Source: Mesorhizobium sp. M3A.F.Ca.ET.080.04.2.1 (GTDB lineage Bacteria; Pseudomonadota; Alphaproteobacteria; Rhizobiales; Rhizobiaceae). Taken from it: a stretch of 64,000 nt of DNA. A program made the position numbers and the translations under genes. Shown here piece by piece: positions 54,013 to 62,617 of this stretch. The DNA is taken from the NCBI RefSeq assembly GCF_003952525.1, contig NZ_CP034451.1:1612001-1676000 (forward strand), written 5' to 3'. Position 1 is the first letter of the stretch; each line of letters starts with the position of its first letter. The notes under the pieces are model-generated. The model saw only the letters and a list, made by a program, of their open reading frames with translations, made no database searches and was not told where the DNA came from.

Positions 54013-54456
54013 CTACTCACTCTTCGTTTCCTGCCAGACGCCCTTAGCCTTCAGCCCATCGGCGACTTCCTTCGGCATATAGCGCTCGTCATGCTTGGCA
54101 AGCACGCTGTCGGCGACGAAGACGCCGTCCGGACGGAACGCACCCTCGGTGATGACGCCCTGCTCCTCGCGGAACAGGTCGGGCAGGATCCCGGTATAGG
54201 TGACCTTGACCGACTTTTGCGTGTCGGTGACGGAGAAGGCGACGGTGGCGCCCTGCCCGCGCACGATGGTTCCCTTCTCGACCAGGCCGCCAAGCCTGAT
54301 GCGCTGTCCCGGCTGGACGGTTGCGCTAGCGAGATCGGCCGGCATGTAGAAATAGGAAGCCTTCTGGCCGAGCGCATAGAAGGTGAGCCCGGCAGCCGTC
54401 CCGAGGAAGGCCAGTCCGGCAACGATCACCGACAATCGCTTCTGCTTGCGCGTCAT
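54013..54456 (-). CDS. ccmE: Heme chaperone CcmE/CycJ
   Basis: A 147-residue protein with one N-terminal transmembrane helix ([22 protein letters not shown]) and a periplasmic OB-fold. The covalent heme-binding His is in [14 protein letters not shown]. It ferries heme to CcmF. It starts three bases past the ccmI stop. Confidence 0.95.
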   Translation of the reverse strand: MTRKQKRLSVIVAGLAFLGTAAGLTFYALGQKASYFYMPADLASATVQPGQRIRLGGLVEKGTIVRGQGATVAFSVTDTQKSVKVTYTGILPDLFREEQGVITEGAFRPDGVFVADSVLAKHDERYMPKEVADGLKAKGVWQETKSE

Positions 54457-54459
54457 CGC

Positions 54460-55596
54460 TTACTCCGTCGCCGCCACGCCGAGCGAGGCGGCAAAGGCGG
54501 TGAACTTCTTGGCCTGCTCGCTGTCGGGCCCGAAGACGGCGACAGCGCGAGCGAGCGCGTCGCGCGCCTGGTCGGCCTTGCCGAGCACGACGTAGGAGCG
54601 AATGAGGCGCATCCATCCTTCCTCGTCGCGCGGGTTCTGCTTCAGCCGATCGTCGAGGCCGGCAACCATGGTTTCGATCATCGCCTGGCGGTCTTGCGGC
54701 GACATCTGCTGCGCCGCCTGCATCTGCTCGGCGTCCGGCCCTTTGGCCGATGCGCCTGCCGCGACCGCTGGTCCAGCTGTTTCGGCAAGCGCCTGCTTCA
54801 CTGCGGTGCGCCAAGGCGAGTCCGGGGGCAAGATGCCCAGCATCTTCTGCCAGGCCGCCGCTGCCTCGGCCTTCCTGCCTTCCTGGGCAAGCCCCATCGC
54901 CAGGTAGAAATTCGCCTTGGCATTGACGGGGTCGAGCTTCAGCGCCGCCTCGAAGGCACCTTGAGCCTCCGCCGAGACGATGCCGCCAGCGGCATTGGCG
55001 ATCGCCTCGCCGAGGCCGGCCTGACGAACGGCGCTGTCGCCGTCGAGGCGGATGGCGTTGCGGTAGGCCGTCACCGCGTCGGGAAAGCGCTGCAGGCGCA
55101 GATAGACCGGCGCCAGCACGTCCCAGCCCTTGCCGTCAGAAGGGTTGGCGGCGAGATGGGCCTCGGCGCGGGCGACCAATTCGTCGACCGAAGAATCGGC
55201 CGGGTTCTTGGCAAGCCGCTCCGCCAGGGGCTGCGAAGGCAGGTCCGGCGAACCGAGCGCGCCATAGAGTCCCCAGCTCACCAGGGGGACCAGCAGCACG
55301 GCGGCAGCGGCGATGAGCCGCGCGGCCTGCGAAGGGCGTGGTGCATCCGTTGCTGACTGCTCAGCCGAGCCGAGGCGCAGGATGCGGCGGCCGATCTCGG
55401 CGCGCGCTTCTTCCGCCTCCGCCGGCTGGATCAGCCCGCGCGCCACGTCGCGATCGATCTCGGAGAGCTGGTCGCGATAGACTTCCAGGTCGTGGGAGCC
55501 GGCGGCGGACGCGCCCTTCGGGCCGCCAGCCAGCGGCAGCAGCACGGCCAGGCTGGCGCCCAGTGTGAGGATCGCGGCTATGACCCAGAACAGCAT
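54460..55596 (-). CDS. ccmI: Cytochrome c biogenesis protein CcmI/CycH
   Basis: A 378-residue protein with two N-terminal transmembrane helices (MLFWVIAAILTLGASLAVLLP and LIAAAAVLLVPLVSWGLYG) around a cytosolic loop with leucine-rich EVYRDQLSEIDRDVARGLI, then periplasmic TPR repeats (WDVLAPVYLRLQRFPDAVTAY). It presents apocytochrome c to the lyase. ATG 55596 starts at the first helix; 55641 is an alternative. It heads the ccmIEFH operon. Confidence 0.93.
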   Translation of the reverse strand: MLFWVIAAILTLGASLAVLLPLAGGPKGASAAGSHDLEVYRDQLSEIDRDVARGLIQPAEAEEARAEIGRRILRLGSAEQSATDAPRPSQAARLIAAAAVLLVPLVSWGLYGALGSPDLPSQPLAERLAKNPADSSVDELVARAEAHLAANPSDGKGWDVLAPVYLRLQRFPDAVTAYRNAIRLDGDSAVRQAGLGEAIANAAGGIVSAEAQGAFEAALKLDPVNAKANFYLAMGLAQEGRKAEAAAAWQKMLGILPPDSPWRTAVKQALAETAGPAVAAGASAKGPDAEQMQAAQQMSPQDRQAMIETMVAGLDDRLKQNPRDEEGWMRLIRSYVVLGKADQARDALARAVAVFGPDSEQAKKFTAFAASLGVAATE

Positions 55597-55771
55597 GGTT
55601 CTTCCAATAACGGCAGAGCCCTGCCCTGCCAACACAAGCACACTGCGACGCTTTGACGGCAGATCTGTCGTCTGGCCTTGATCGACATCAACCGGACCGG
55701 ATTATAGGACGATCCGACCTGCCTTGCCCTGCATGTCCTTTGCCAAACATGGGGTTGGCAGGACGCAATTA

Positions 55772-56212
55772 TCAGGTCAGCGGCGTCCAGCTGCCGTCGG
55801 CATTGCGGCAGGCGGTACCGCGCGCGGTAACCCCCGCAGCGCCGGCATACACGGTATGGGTGTATTGGCGGCAGTCCTGCGAGCCGACCCGGTAGGGCTG
55901 GGCGGCAACGACCTCGCCATAGTGGGATGAGCTGTCGCTCTTCCAGGTCACCTTCTGGCCGCTGTTGTTGTACTCCAGCGCCTTGTATTCGGCCTCGAGC
56001 CCCTTGCGCTTTTCGGCGTCGCTCAGTCCGGAGCCGATCGAGCCGCCGATCAGCCCGCCATTCATCGCCGCGACGATGCTGGTCCCCACCTTGCCGCCGG
56101 AAGCATTGGACCCGGCCGGCGGCGTGAGCGAGGCGCTTGGGCCGCTTTTGCCCAGCGTGGTGCAGCCGGAAACGGCCAACAGGGTTGAAACGAGCGCGAC
56201 GCGAATCTTCAT
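55772..56212 (-). CDS. Outer-membrane lipoprotein, surface-antigen-like
   Basis: A 146-residue protein with a lipoprotein signal ending in AVSGCTTL (lipobox Cys). A glycine-rich segment (NGGLIGGSIGSGLSDAEKRKG) resembles the glycine-zipper 17-kDa surface antigen family, and the C-terminal part (SHYGEVVAAQPYRVGSQDCRQYTHTVYAGAAG) matches RT0821-type surface proteins. Function unknown. ATG 56212 starts at the signal. Confidence 0.85.
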   Translation of the reverse strand: MKIRVALVSTLLAVSGCTTLGKSGPSASLTPPAGSNASGGKVGTSIVAAMNGGLIGGSIGSGLSDAEKRKGLEAEYKALEYNNSGQKVTWKSDSSSHYGEVVAAQPYRVGSQDCRQYTHTVYAGAAGVTARGTACRNADGSWTPLT

Positions 56213-56248
56213 GCCAGCAACCGGTTGTCTTGAGCGGAATGGACTTCT

Positions 56249-56352
56249 AGAGCAGTTCACCGTTTCACGGAAACGGCTAACCGTTCTATCTCGTTGTTTT
56301 GACGCAATTCCGGATGGAAAACCGTTTCAGACTTTTCCTGGAATTGCTCTGA
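56249..56352. repeat. Rhizobial GAATTGCTCT-type palindromic repeat
   Basis: The ends AGAGCAGTTC and GAATTGCTCT pair; GGAAAACCG/CGGAAACGG-type blocks and CAATTCCGGATGG with CCTGGAATTG occur within. This is a well-known motif class of rhizobial intergenic DNA. A related shorter copy lies at 58990-59036. Confidence 0.7.
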
Positions 56353-56458
56353 GCGACACGGATTGGGGCCGCGCCATCGGAGACGTGATCGTGGCCATAG
56401 TGTTGATATTTGTCGGAAATTTGGCCGCAACCGGCCGCAAGCAAATCGATAAAATACG

Positions 56459-57847
56459 TCACTGCAGGCTCCGCAATCTCACCACCGCCCTCAAGCCACC
56501 CATGCCGGAGCGTTCCAGCGCCAGGACGCCTCCATACTCGTTGACGAGGTCGGCGACAATGGCCAGCCCCAGTCCCGTTCCAGGCTTAGTCTCGTCGAGC
56601 CGCCGCCCGCGTTTCAACGCCTCGCGCGCCTTCTCCTCGGGGATGCCCGGTCCGTCATCCTCTATGACGATTTCAAACTGATTGATGCTTCCCGGAACGA
56701 CGGCGACCGAGACGGCCACCGCGCTCTTTGCCCATTTCATGGCATTCTCGAGCAGGTTGCCGAGCAATTCCTCGAGATCCTCGCGCTCGCCGGCAAAGAC
56801 AATTTCGCCCGGCGGCAGCGACAGGGAGAGCTTCGCCTGCGGATTGAGCTTCTGCAGCACGCGCGCCATGCGCTCGACCAGCGGCGAGACCGGGGTTCGG
56901 AAGACGACGCTGTCGCGCTGGGCGGCAACGCGGGCGCGCTGCAGGTAGTGGTCGACCTGCTTCTGCATCGAGGCGGCCTGTTCGGCAATGAGCTGCCCCT
57001 TGGCGCCGCCGAGCGCGCGACCCTCGTTGATGAGCACCGCCAGCGGGGTCTTGAGCGAATGGGCGAGGTTGCCGACCTGCGTGCGCGAACGCTCGACGAT
57101 GCGCCTGTTGTTTTCGATCAGCGCGTTGGTCTCGTTGGCCAGAGGCTCGATCTCTGCCGGGAAGCTGCCGTCGAGCCGATGCGCCGTACCCTCACGCACC
57201 ATGGCCAGCGCATTGCGCACCCGGCGCAGCGGCTGCAGGCCGAGCAGGATGGCGATGGCATTGATGGCGATCATGCCGACGCCGAACAGCGACAGATAGG
57301 TGAGCAGGCGACGCTGAAAGCTCGCGATCTCCTGCTCGAGCTCGCTATGGTTGCCCATGACGCGGAAGCGCGCCGCACGGTTCTTGGCATCGAGCACGAA
57401 CTCGCTCTCGAAGACCTCGACCTGCTCGCCTTTGATGCCTTCGGTCGAGTAGCTGCGCTGAAAGTTCGCGTTGAAGGGGACCTCGGCGACGCTCGGCGAC
57501 AGGATCGAGGTGGTCATCGAGGAGGAATGGAGCTCGCCGTGAACGTCCTCGGAGGCTGGCTCCACCGACCAGTACCAGCCGGAATTCGGCTCGGAAAAGC
57601 GCAGGTCGCCTAGGTCCGGCGCGCCGGTGAGCGCGCCGTTGTCGGAAATGCCGACCGAGCCGATCAGGTTGAACAGATGCGCCGAAAGCAGGCTGTCGAA
57701 ACCGCGCTCGCTGGCCTGGCGGTAGAGCGTGGTGATGAGCGTGAAGATGACGACCAGCGTCAGGATCGCCCAGACGGTCGAAAAGGCGATGACGCGGAAG
57801 GTCAGCGAGCGCGGCCAGAGCCGCAGCCTCGAAAGCCGCGTCTTCAT
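56459..57847 (-). CDS. Sensor histidine kinase, FeuQ-like
   Basis: A 462-residue kinase: first helix FRVIAFSTVWAILTLVVIFTL, periplasmic part of about 130 residues, second helix LSLFGVGMIAINAIAILLG, HAMP, HisKA with LAHSLKTPLAVLINEGRAL, and HATPase_c (GNLLENAMKW, DDGPGIP, GTGLGLAI). The pairing with the regulator at 57870 and the nearby cyc genes match the feuPQ locus of Sinorhizobium, where the pair controls cyclic glucan export (ndvA) and osmoadaptation. ATG 57847 is chosen; GTG 57886 would overlap the regulator by 17 bases. Confidence 0.9.
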   Translation of the reverse strand: MKTRLSRLRLWPRSLTFRVIAFSTVWAILTLVVIFTLITTLYRQASERGFDSLLSAHLFNLIGSVGISDNGALTGAPDLGDLRFSEPNSGWYWSVEPASEDVHGELHSSSMTTSILSPSVAEVPFNANFQRSYSTEGIKGEQVEVFESEFVLDAKNRAARFRVMGNHSELEQEIASFQRRLLTYLSLFGVGMIAINAIAILLGLQPLRRVRNALAMVREGTAHRLDGSFPAEIEPLANETNALIENNRRIVERSRTQVGNLAHSLKTPLAVLINEGRALGGAKGQLIAEQAASMQKQVDHYLQRARVAAQRDSVVFRTPVSPLVERMARVLQKLNPQAKLSLSLPPGEIVFAGEREDLEELLGNLLENAMKWAKSAVAVSVAVVPGSINQFEIVIEDDGPGIPEEKAREALKRGRRLDETKPGTGLGLAIVADLVNEYGGVLALERSGMGGLRAVVRLRSLQ

Positions 57848-57869
57848 AGTTGGTTTCAGCGGTTCCGCG

Positions 57870-58535
57870 TCACGCCTCCGGCTCACGCATGCGATATCCC
57901 ATGCCCCGCACGGTTTCGATCATGTCGATGCCCATCTTCTTGCGAAGCCGGCCGACGAACACTTCGATGGTGTTGGAATCGCGGTCGAAATCCTGATCGT
58001 AGAGATGCTCGACCAGTTCGGTGCGCGATACCACCTCGCCCATATGGTGCATCAGATAGGCGAGCAGCCGGAACTCGTGCGAGGTGAGCTTGAGCGGGAC
58101 GCCGTTGACGTCGGCCTTCGAGGCTTTGGTGTCGAGCCTCAGGGGCCCGCAGCTGATCTCGGACGAGGCATGGCCGGCGGCGCGCCGGATCAGCGCCCTG
58201 ACCCGGGCCAGCACCTCCTCGATGTGAAAAGGCTTGGTGACATAGTCGTCCGCGCCGGCATCGATACCGGCCACCTTGTCGCTCCAGCGGTCGCGCGCCG
58301 TGAGGATGAGGACTGGCATCTTGCGGCCGCCGCGGCGCCAGCGCTCGACGACGCTGATGCCGTCCATCTGCGGCAGGCCGATGTCGAGGACCACGGCATC
58401 ATAGGGCTCGGTATCGCCGAGGAAATGCCCCTCCTCGCCATCATAGGCGCGGTCGACGACATAACCGGCATCGACGAGCGCATCGGCCAGTTGCCGGTTG
58501 AGATCCTTGTCATCCTCGACGACGAGCACGCGCAT
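57870..58535 (-). CDS. OmpR-family response regulator, FeuP-like
   Basis: A 221-residue regulator with receiver (VVEDDKDLNRQLADALVDAG, phospho-Asp in VLDIGLPQMDG, DYVTKPFHIEE) and winged-helix domain (LTSHEFRLLAYLMHHMGEVVSR, NTIEVFVGRLRKKMG). It is followed by its kinase. The FeuP assignment is by neighbourhood and closeness to the PhoP/FeuP group, so moderate. Confidence 0.92.
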   Translation of the reverse strand: MRVLVVEDDKDLNRQLADALVDAGYVVDRAYDGEEGHFLGDTEPYDAVVLDIGLPQMDGISVVERWRRGGRKMPVLILTARDRWSDKVAGIDAGADDYVTKPFHIEEVLARVRALIRRAAGHASSEISCGPLRLDTKASKADVNGVPLKLTSHEFRLLAYLMHHMGEVVSRTELVEHLYDQDFDRDSNTIEVFVGRLRKKMGIDMIETVRGMGYRMREPEA

Positions 58536-58598
58536 GGTTCGAAGCCTGTTTTGCGGCGGAGGTATAGGCCGATTCCGCCGGCCTGGGAAACGATAGCG

Positions 58599-58898
58599 TC
58601 AGTCCAACGGGACCACGATCTCCGAGCGGCGCGGGCGCTGGCCCTCCTTGCCGGGAACGAGCACGACGATGACGCAGACCTGCCGGCCGCCGCGCGTCGC
58701 CTGCGAGGCCTTGGCAAGCGTGCCGCCATACTGCGCGGCAACCTGCTGGCCGATGGCATAGCAATCGCCGGCGGCAAGCACGACCGGCTGCTCGACCGAC
58801 GGATCGATGGCCGGCATGGCGATCGCCTGCGACGCGAAAAGCGCGGCTGCGGCAAGCGCCAGCGTCACGGAGCGTATATGGGAGCCAAAGGTTTTCAT
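58599..58898 (-). CDS. Small periplasmic PepSY-like protein, possible FeuN counterpart
   Basis: A 99-residue protein with a signal peptide (RSVTLALAAAALFASQAIA) and a short domain with a PepSY-like run: IGQQVAAQYGGTLAKASQATRGGRQVCVIVVLVPG and ending SEIVVPLD. Two Cys remain (GDCYAI and QVCVIV). It lies just upstream of the feuP-like gene. In Sinorhizobium a small periplasmic protein, FeuN, restrains FeuQ; the size, location and neighbourhood here match that idea, but sequence identity with FeuN was not tested. Confidence 0.75.
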   Translation of the reverse strand: MKTFGSHIRSVTLALAAAALFASQAIAMPAIDPSVEQPVVLAAGDCYAIGQQVAAQYGGTLAKASQATRGGRQVCVIVVLVPGKEGQRPRRSEIVVPLD

Positions 58899-58989
58899 GA
58901 TCACGGTTCTAACGCATGCGTGCTGAACATGAAATGAACGGTGAACCGCCCGGAAAACCCATTGCCTGTAACCCCATAGTATCGTTTTT

Positions 58990-59036
58990 GCGCAATTCCG
59001 GACGCAAAGCCGCTTCGCACTATTCCTGGAATGCTT
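58990..59036. repeat. Short palindromic repeat related to 56249-56352
   Basis: GCGCAATTCCGGACGCAAAGC and CTATTCCTGGAATGCTTC share blocks with the copy at 56249 (CAATTCCGGA, TTCCTGGAAT). Confidence 0.6.
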
Positions 59037-59149
59037 CAACGCGAGACGAATGAGTCCTGCCGCCCGAAACCCCTCAAACCAAGCCCCGAATTCATAGCCG
59101 GAAAATCATCCGCACGGCTACGGTATTCGGATGCGAAACTTTCGCCCTG

Positions 59150-59161
59150 CCCTAGCTAGGG
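59150..59161. promoter_or_regulatory. Perfect 12-base palindrome upstream of SnoaL-like gene
   Basis: CCCTAGCTAGGG, 30 bases before the ATG. A possible operator; no regulator is recognised nearby. The CTAG cores are of interest because CTAG is usually rare in bacteria. Confidence 0.35.
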
Positions 59162-59191
59162 TAGAACGTCCTGGTGACCATAGGAGCTACG

Positions 59192-59584
59192 ATGCGAAGT
59201 GAGGACCTTGCCGAGCGTTACCGGGGCTACATCGCCTGCCTCAATGCCCAGGACTGGGACGATCTCGGCCGGTTCGTCGGCGAAGAGGTCCAGTATAACG
59301 GCGAGACGATCGGGCTTTCAGGATATCGCCGGATGCTGGAAGGCGACTTCGACGCCATTCCCGATCTGCGTTTCAACATCGAGCTGCTTGTCTCAGAGCC
59401 GCCGCGCGTGGCCGCCCGCCTGCATTTCGACTGCCGGCCCAAGGGCCTGCTGTTCGGCATGCCGGTCAACGGCGCGCGCGTTTCCTTCGCCGAGAACGTC
59501 TTCTACGAATTTCGCGACGGCCGAATATGCGAGGTCTGGTCGGTCATCGACAAGGCCGCAATCCAGGCTCAACTTGAAAGCTGA
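59192..59584 (+). CDS. SnoaL-like/ester cyclase family protein
   Basis: A 130-residue NTF2-fold protein: AERYRGYIACLNAQDWDDL, VQYNGETIGLSGYRRMLEGDFDAIPDLRF, and CRPKGLLFGMPVNGARVSFAENVFYEFRDGRI are typical of the SnoaL ester cyclase-like group. Members include polyketide cyclases, but most bacterial ones are uncharacterised. ATG 59192 follows TAGGAGCTACG. Confidence 0.88.
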   Translation: MRSEDLAERYRGYIACLNAQDWDDLGRFVGEEVQYNGETIGLSGYRRMLEGDFDAIPDLRFNIELLVSEPPRVAARLHFDCRPKGLLFGMPVNGARVSFAENVFYEFRDGRICEVWSVIDKAAIQAQLES

Positions 59585-59592
59585 GGCCTAAT

Positions 59593-60000
59593 TCAGGTGC
59601 TTTCCTGGGTGAGCGCGCGGAAGCGCAGCAGACCGTGATGGACGGTCAGGTCCTCGTCATAGCGCGCCTCGGCGAATTCGAGCGACAGGCGCGTCTGGCC
59701 GCGCGGACCTATGGAAAGCGCCGCGCCGTCGAGGCGGGCCTTGATGCTATCCATGATGAGACGCGTTTCGGCCTCTCCCTGCGCCTTCGACCAGACATGC
59801 AGCGTGATGAGCTGATCGTTGTCATTGTCGGCGCCGGATTCGAGATCGAAGGCGCTGGTGCGGCCGTAGGTCACGTGGGGAAAGGCCGCTTTGTCACTCG
59901 CCTGCTCAAGCAGGCCGGCGCCGCCCAGCAGCGCCGACAACGATGCGTCCGTCTTCAGCCTCAGGAACAAGGCCTGCATCAAATCGCCAGGCGCCGTCAT
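59593..60000 (-). CDS. DUF3168 protein (phage/gene-transfer-agent tail type), orphan
   Basis: A 135-residue protein: DLMQALFLRLKTDASLSALLGG, FPHVTYGRTSAFDLESG, LHVWSKAQGEAETRLIMDSIKARL and LEFAEARYDEDLTVHHGLLRF. This is the DUF3168 pattern found in phage tail and alphaproteobacterial gene-transfer-agent clusters. No other tail gene is in the window, so it is an orphan. GAGAGGAAAG precedes the ATG at 60000. Convergent with the SnoaL-like gene, eight bases apart. Confidence 0.85.
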   Translation of the reverse strand: MTAPGDLMQALFLRLKTDASLSALLGGAGLLEQASDKAAFPHVTYGRTSAFDLESGADNDNDQLITLHVWSKAQGEAETRLIMDSIKARLDGAALSIGPRGQTRLSLEFAEARYDEDLTVHHGLLRFRALTQEST

Positions 60001-60097
60001 ATTTCTTTCCTCTCGCCTGCCCGGTTCCCTTCGCAGCCTAGCGGCCTCGCATTGCTTTTGCCAGATCGCCGCGCGTTCTCTGCCGGCGATCTCCTCA

Positions 60098-60340
60098 AGG
60101 CTCACCGCTGATCAACGCCACATTGTCCCTGATCACGCCGCTGACGAAACGGATGACCGCCCGCACCGGCGCCTCATTACCGATCTCGCGGCGATAGACA
60201 AGCGAAACGGGGTGGCTGCCGAGAATATCGGCCGTGAGCCGCACCATGCGGCTTTCCGGCTCTGCCCTCAACTCGGCGCCGGAAGCCTGTGCGGTTTTGC
60301 AGGCGTGCGCGAAAATCGTCAATTGCCGGATCGCTCCGCC
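60098..60340 (-). pseudogene. C-terminal remnant of a LysR-family regulator
   Basis: The minus strand encodes ESRMVRLTADILGSHPVSLVYRREIGNEAPVRAVIRFVSGVIRDNVALISGE, which has the form of the end of a LysR effector-binding domain (PVSLVYRRE ... VRAVIRFV). Upstream the match fades and the frame runs antisense into the SDR gene, and there is no room for the helix-turn-helix part. Most likely a truncated gene left by a rearrangement. The extent is approximate. Confidence 0.5.
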
Positions 60341-60427
60341 CGCGCGAGAATTTGCCGGATCGACGGCCCGGGCGCCGATTGCATTCGTCGCCGGGCGCAG
60401 GTCGGCTGACGAAGCGGGAGGCTGACG

Positions 60428-61060
60428 ATGAACCTGCTGATCTTTGGCGCTTCCGGCGCGACCGGGCGCGCGCTCGTCGCGGCGGCGCTGGCGCAGGGGC
60501 ATAGGGTGCGCGCTTTCGTGCGCACACCGGGTAAACTCGCCTTCAGTCATGAGCGTCTGAACATCGTCGTGGGCAATGTCGCCGACCGTCATGCGGTGGA
60601 GAGCGCCATTGCCGGGCACGATGCGGTGTTTAGTTGCCTCGGCGTCGGCGTGCCGCTGAAACACGACCCCGACGTGATCGCCGGTGTCGGTCACATCGTC
60701 GATGCGATGCGGCGGACCGGGCCGAGCCGCCTCATCTATCAATCCTTCCTCGGCGTCCGCGAAAGCCGCACGCAACTGGGGCCGCTGCTCGGCGGCATCA
60801 TCGTGCCGCTCATGCTGCGCCATGAGGTGGCGGATCACGAAGCGAAGGAAGGCCTGATCGCCCGCTCAGGCCTCGACTGGACCATCGTGCGGCCGCCGAA
60901 GCTCGGCAATGGCCCGGCAAGCGGCCAGTTCCGCCATGGCAATGACATTCGGGCGACCTCGCTGCTTCCGACGCTGTCGCGCGCCGACGTGGCGGCCTTC
61001 ATGCTCGCCCAGGTCAGCGACACCACCTATTCGCGCAAGGCCGTCTCGCTGTTGCGCTGA
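60428..61060 (+). CDS. NAD(P)-binding SDR-type protein
   Basis: A 210-residue atypical short-chain dehydrogenase (NmrA/YwnB-like): LLIFGASGATGRALVAAALAQGH is the Rossmann glycine motif, with VVGNVADRHAVESAIAGHDAVFSCLG and GLDWTIVRPPKLGNG. Such proteins are NAD(P)H-dependent reductases or sensors. It lies where a LysR regulator of the remnant at 60098 may once have had its start; SDR and LysR are often divergent pairs. GGAGGCTGACG precedes the ATG. Confidence 0.88.
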   Translation: MNLLIFGASGATGRALVAAALAQGHRVRAFVRTPGKLAFSHERLNIVVGNVADRHAVESAIAGHDAVFSCLGVGVPLKHDPDVIAGVGHIVDAMRRTGPSRLIYQSFLGVRESRTQLGPLLGGIIVPLMLRHEVADHEAKEGLIARSGLDWTIVRPPKLGNGPASGQFRHGNDIRATSLLPTLSRADVAAFMLAQVSDTTYSRKAVSLLR

Positions 61061-61063
61061 ACC

Positions 61064-62617
61064 TCACGACACCGGCGCGGCGCCGCCCTCTTCGGTGCGC
61101 CGCGCGATGAACTGGTCCAGCACGCCGGCGGTGGCAGCGGCTGCGGGCGGAGGCTGAAAGTCGGCCAAAATCCGCTTCCAGATCCCGGAGGCTCGCTCGG
61201 TGGCGGTCTTGCCGCCGGCCTGCGTCCAATTGCCGAAATTCGACCAGTCGGCCACAAGCGGCTCGTAGAAGGCGGTGCGGTAGCGCGTCATGGTATGGGC
61301 GGCGGAGAAGAAATGGCCGCCCGGCTGAACTTCGGCGATGGCTTCGAAGCCGATAGCGTCGGCATCGCCCGGCGTCTGCATGCAAAGCTCGGCAACGGTC
61401 TGCAGCGCCTCGATGTCGGTGATCAGCTTCTCGAAGGAGACGCTCAAGCCGCCCTCCAGCCAGCCGGCGGCGTGGATGCAGACTGTCGAGCCGGCAAGCA
61501 CCGAGCCCCACAGCGCGAACTGGGTTTCGTGCGCGGCCTGCGCATCGGAGATGTTGGCGGCGCTGCCGCCGCCGGAGCGCCACGGCAGACCGGTAAAGCG
61601 CGCGAGCTGGCCGGCGCCCAAAGTGGCCTTGATGTGCTCCGGCGTTCCGAAGGCCGGCGCGCCCGACTTCATATCGACATTGGAGGAGAAGGAGCCGTAG
61701 ACCACCGGCGCGGCCGGACGCACGATCTGCGCGAGCGTCAACCCTGCCAGCGCCTCCGCATGCTGCAGCGTCAGCGCGCCGGCGACCGTGATCGGCGCCA
61801 TAGCGCCCGCCAGGCAGAAGGGCGTGATGATCGACACCTGCCCGGCTCTGGCGAAGTCGATGATGCCCTGCGCCATCGGTATGTCGAGCTGGCGCGGCGA
61901 ATTGGTGTTGATGACGGTGTAGCAATAGGCTCCGTCACGGAACTCGTCCTCGGACAGGCCGCGCGCCAGCCGGACCATCTCGAAGCCGTCCTCGACCTGG
62001 GGCGTGCCGCGCGCGAAAATGAAGGGAAGCTTGTCGGACAGCGTCAGTTGCGCGCGGTTGACCGCATAATGGCGAAAGCGGTTGTCGATATCCTGCGGCT
62101 CGATGCACGGGCCGAGCATATGCAGCACGTCGAAATGCTGCAGCAGCTTCATGAACTCTTCGAACGCGGCGAGCGTGCCCGGCCGCCGGCCGCGCTCAAG
62201 GTCGGTGACATTTGGCGCGCCGGAGCCGGCGAGGAAGGTCATCGAGCCGAGTTCGAGCGCGAGATCGCGGCAGCGGTCGCCGCCATACGTCTGGATGGAG
62301 CGGGGCGCCGAGGCGAGCGCCGCCGCGACCATGTCGCGGCCGATTCTCACCATCTGGCTGTCCTCGTCGACCAAGGCGCCCGCCTTGGCAAGAATGCTGC
62401 GCGCCTCGGGCAGCAGCACCTTGATCCCAAGTTCCTCGAGCACGCGCAGCGCCGTGTCGTGGATCGCCGCAACCTGATCTTCGGAAAAGACGGGCTGCGG
62501 CAGGAAGGGGTTCTTCAGCGAACGGTAGTTCGGACGGCGGCTCGACTCGCTGCCCGCTTCGCTCGTGCGTCCGCGCCGTCGTTCGCGCCGGACATCCCGC
62601 ACCGCTTCGTCCATCAT
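61064..62617 (-). CDS. MttB-family (non-pyrrolysine) trimethylamine/betaine methyltransferase
   Basis: A 517-residue member of the trimethylamine methyltransferase superfamily (COG5598): YRSLKNPFLPQPVFSEDQV, GVSIITP-like barrel segments, and PGGHFFSAAHTMTRYRTAFYEPLVAD near the end. The frame has no internal TAG, so no pyrrolysine is used. Non-Pyl relatives demethylate glycine betaine or other quaternary amines with a corrinoid protein. No corrinoid protein gene is adjacent. The ATG at 62617 follows AGGAGGCCCGAC, an excellent ribosome binding site that excludes the upstream in-frame ATGs. Stop is three bases from the convergent SDR stop. Confidence 0.9.
   Translation of the reverse strand: MMDEAVRDVRRERRRGRTSEAGSESSRRPNYRSLKNPFLPQPVFSEDQVAAIHDTALRVLEELGIKVLLPEARSILAKAGALVDEDSQMVRIGRDMVAAALASAPRSIQTYGGDRCRDLALELGSMTFLAGSGAPNVTDLERGRRPGTLAAFEEFMKLLQHFDVLHMLGPCIEPQDIDNRFRHYAVNRAQLTLSDKLPFIFARGTPQVEDGFEMVRLARGLSEDEFRDGAYCYTVINTNSPRQLDIPMAQGIIDFARAGQVSIITPFCLAGAMAPITVAGALTLQHAEALAGLTLAQIVRPAAPVVYGSFSSNVDMKSGAPAFGTPEHIKATLGAGQLARFTGLPWRSGGGSAANISDAQAAHETQFALWGSVLAGSTVCIHAAGWLEGGLSVSFEKLITDIEALQTVAELCMQTPGDADAIGFEAIAEVQPGGHFFSAAHTMTRYRTAFYEPLVADWSNFGNWTQAGGKTATERASGIWKRILADFQPPPAAAATAGVLDQFIARRTEEGGAAPVS

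Noticed and set aside
61064..62617. Pyrrolysine-containing trimethylamine methyltransferase
   Set aside because: The frame has no internal TAG codon and no pyl genes are near.
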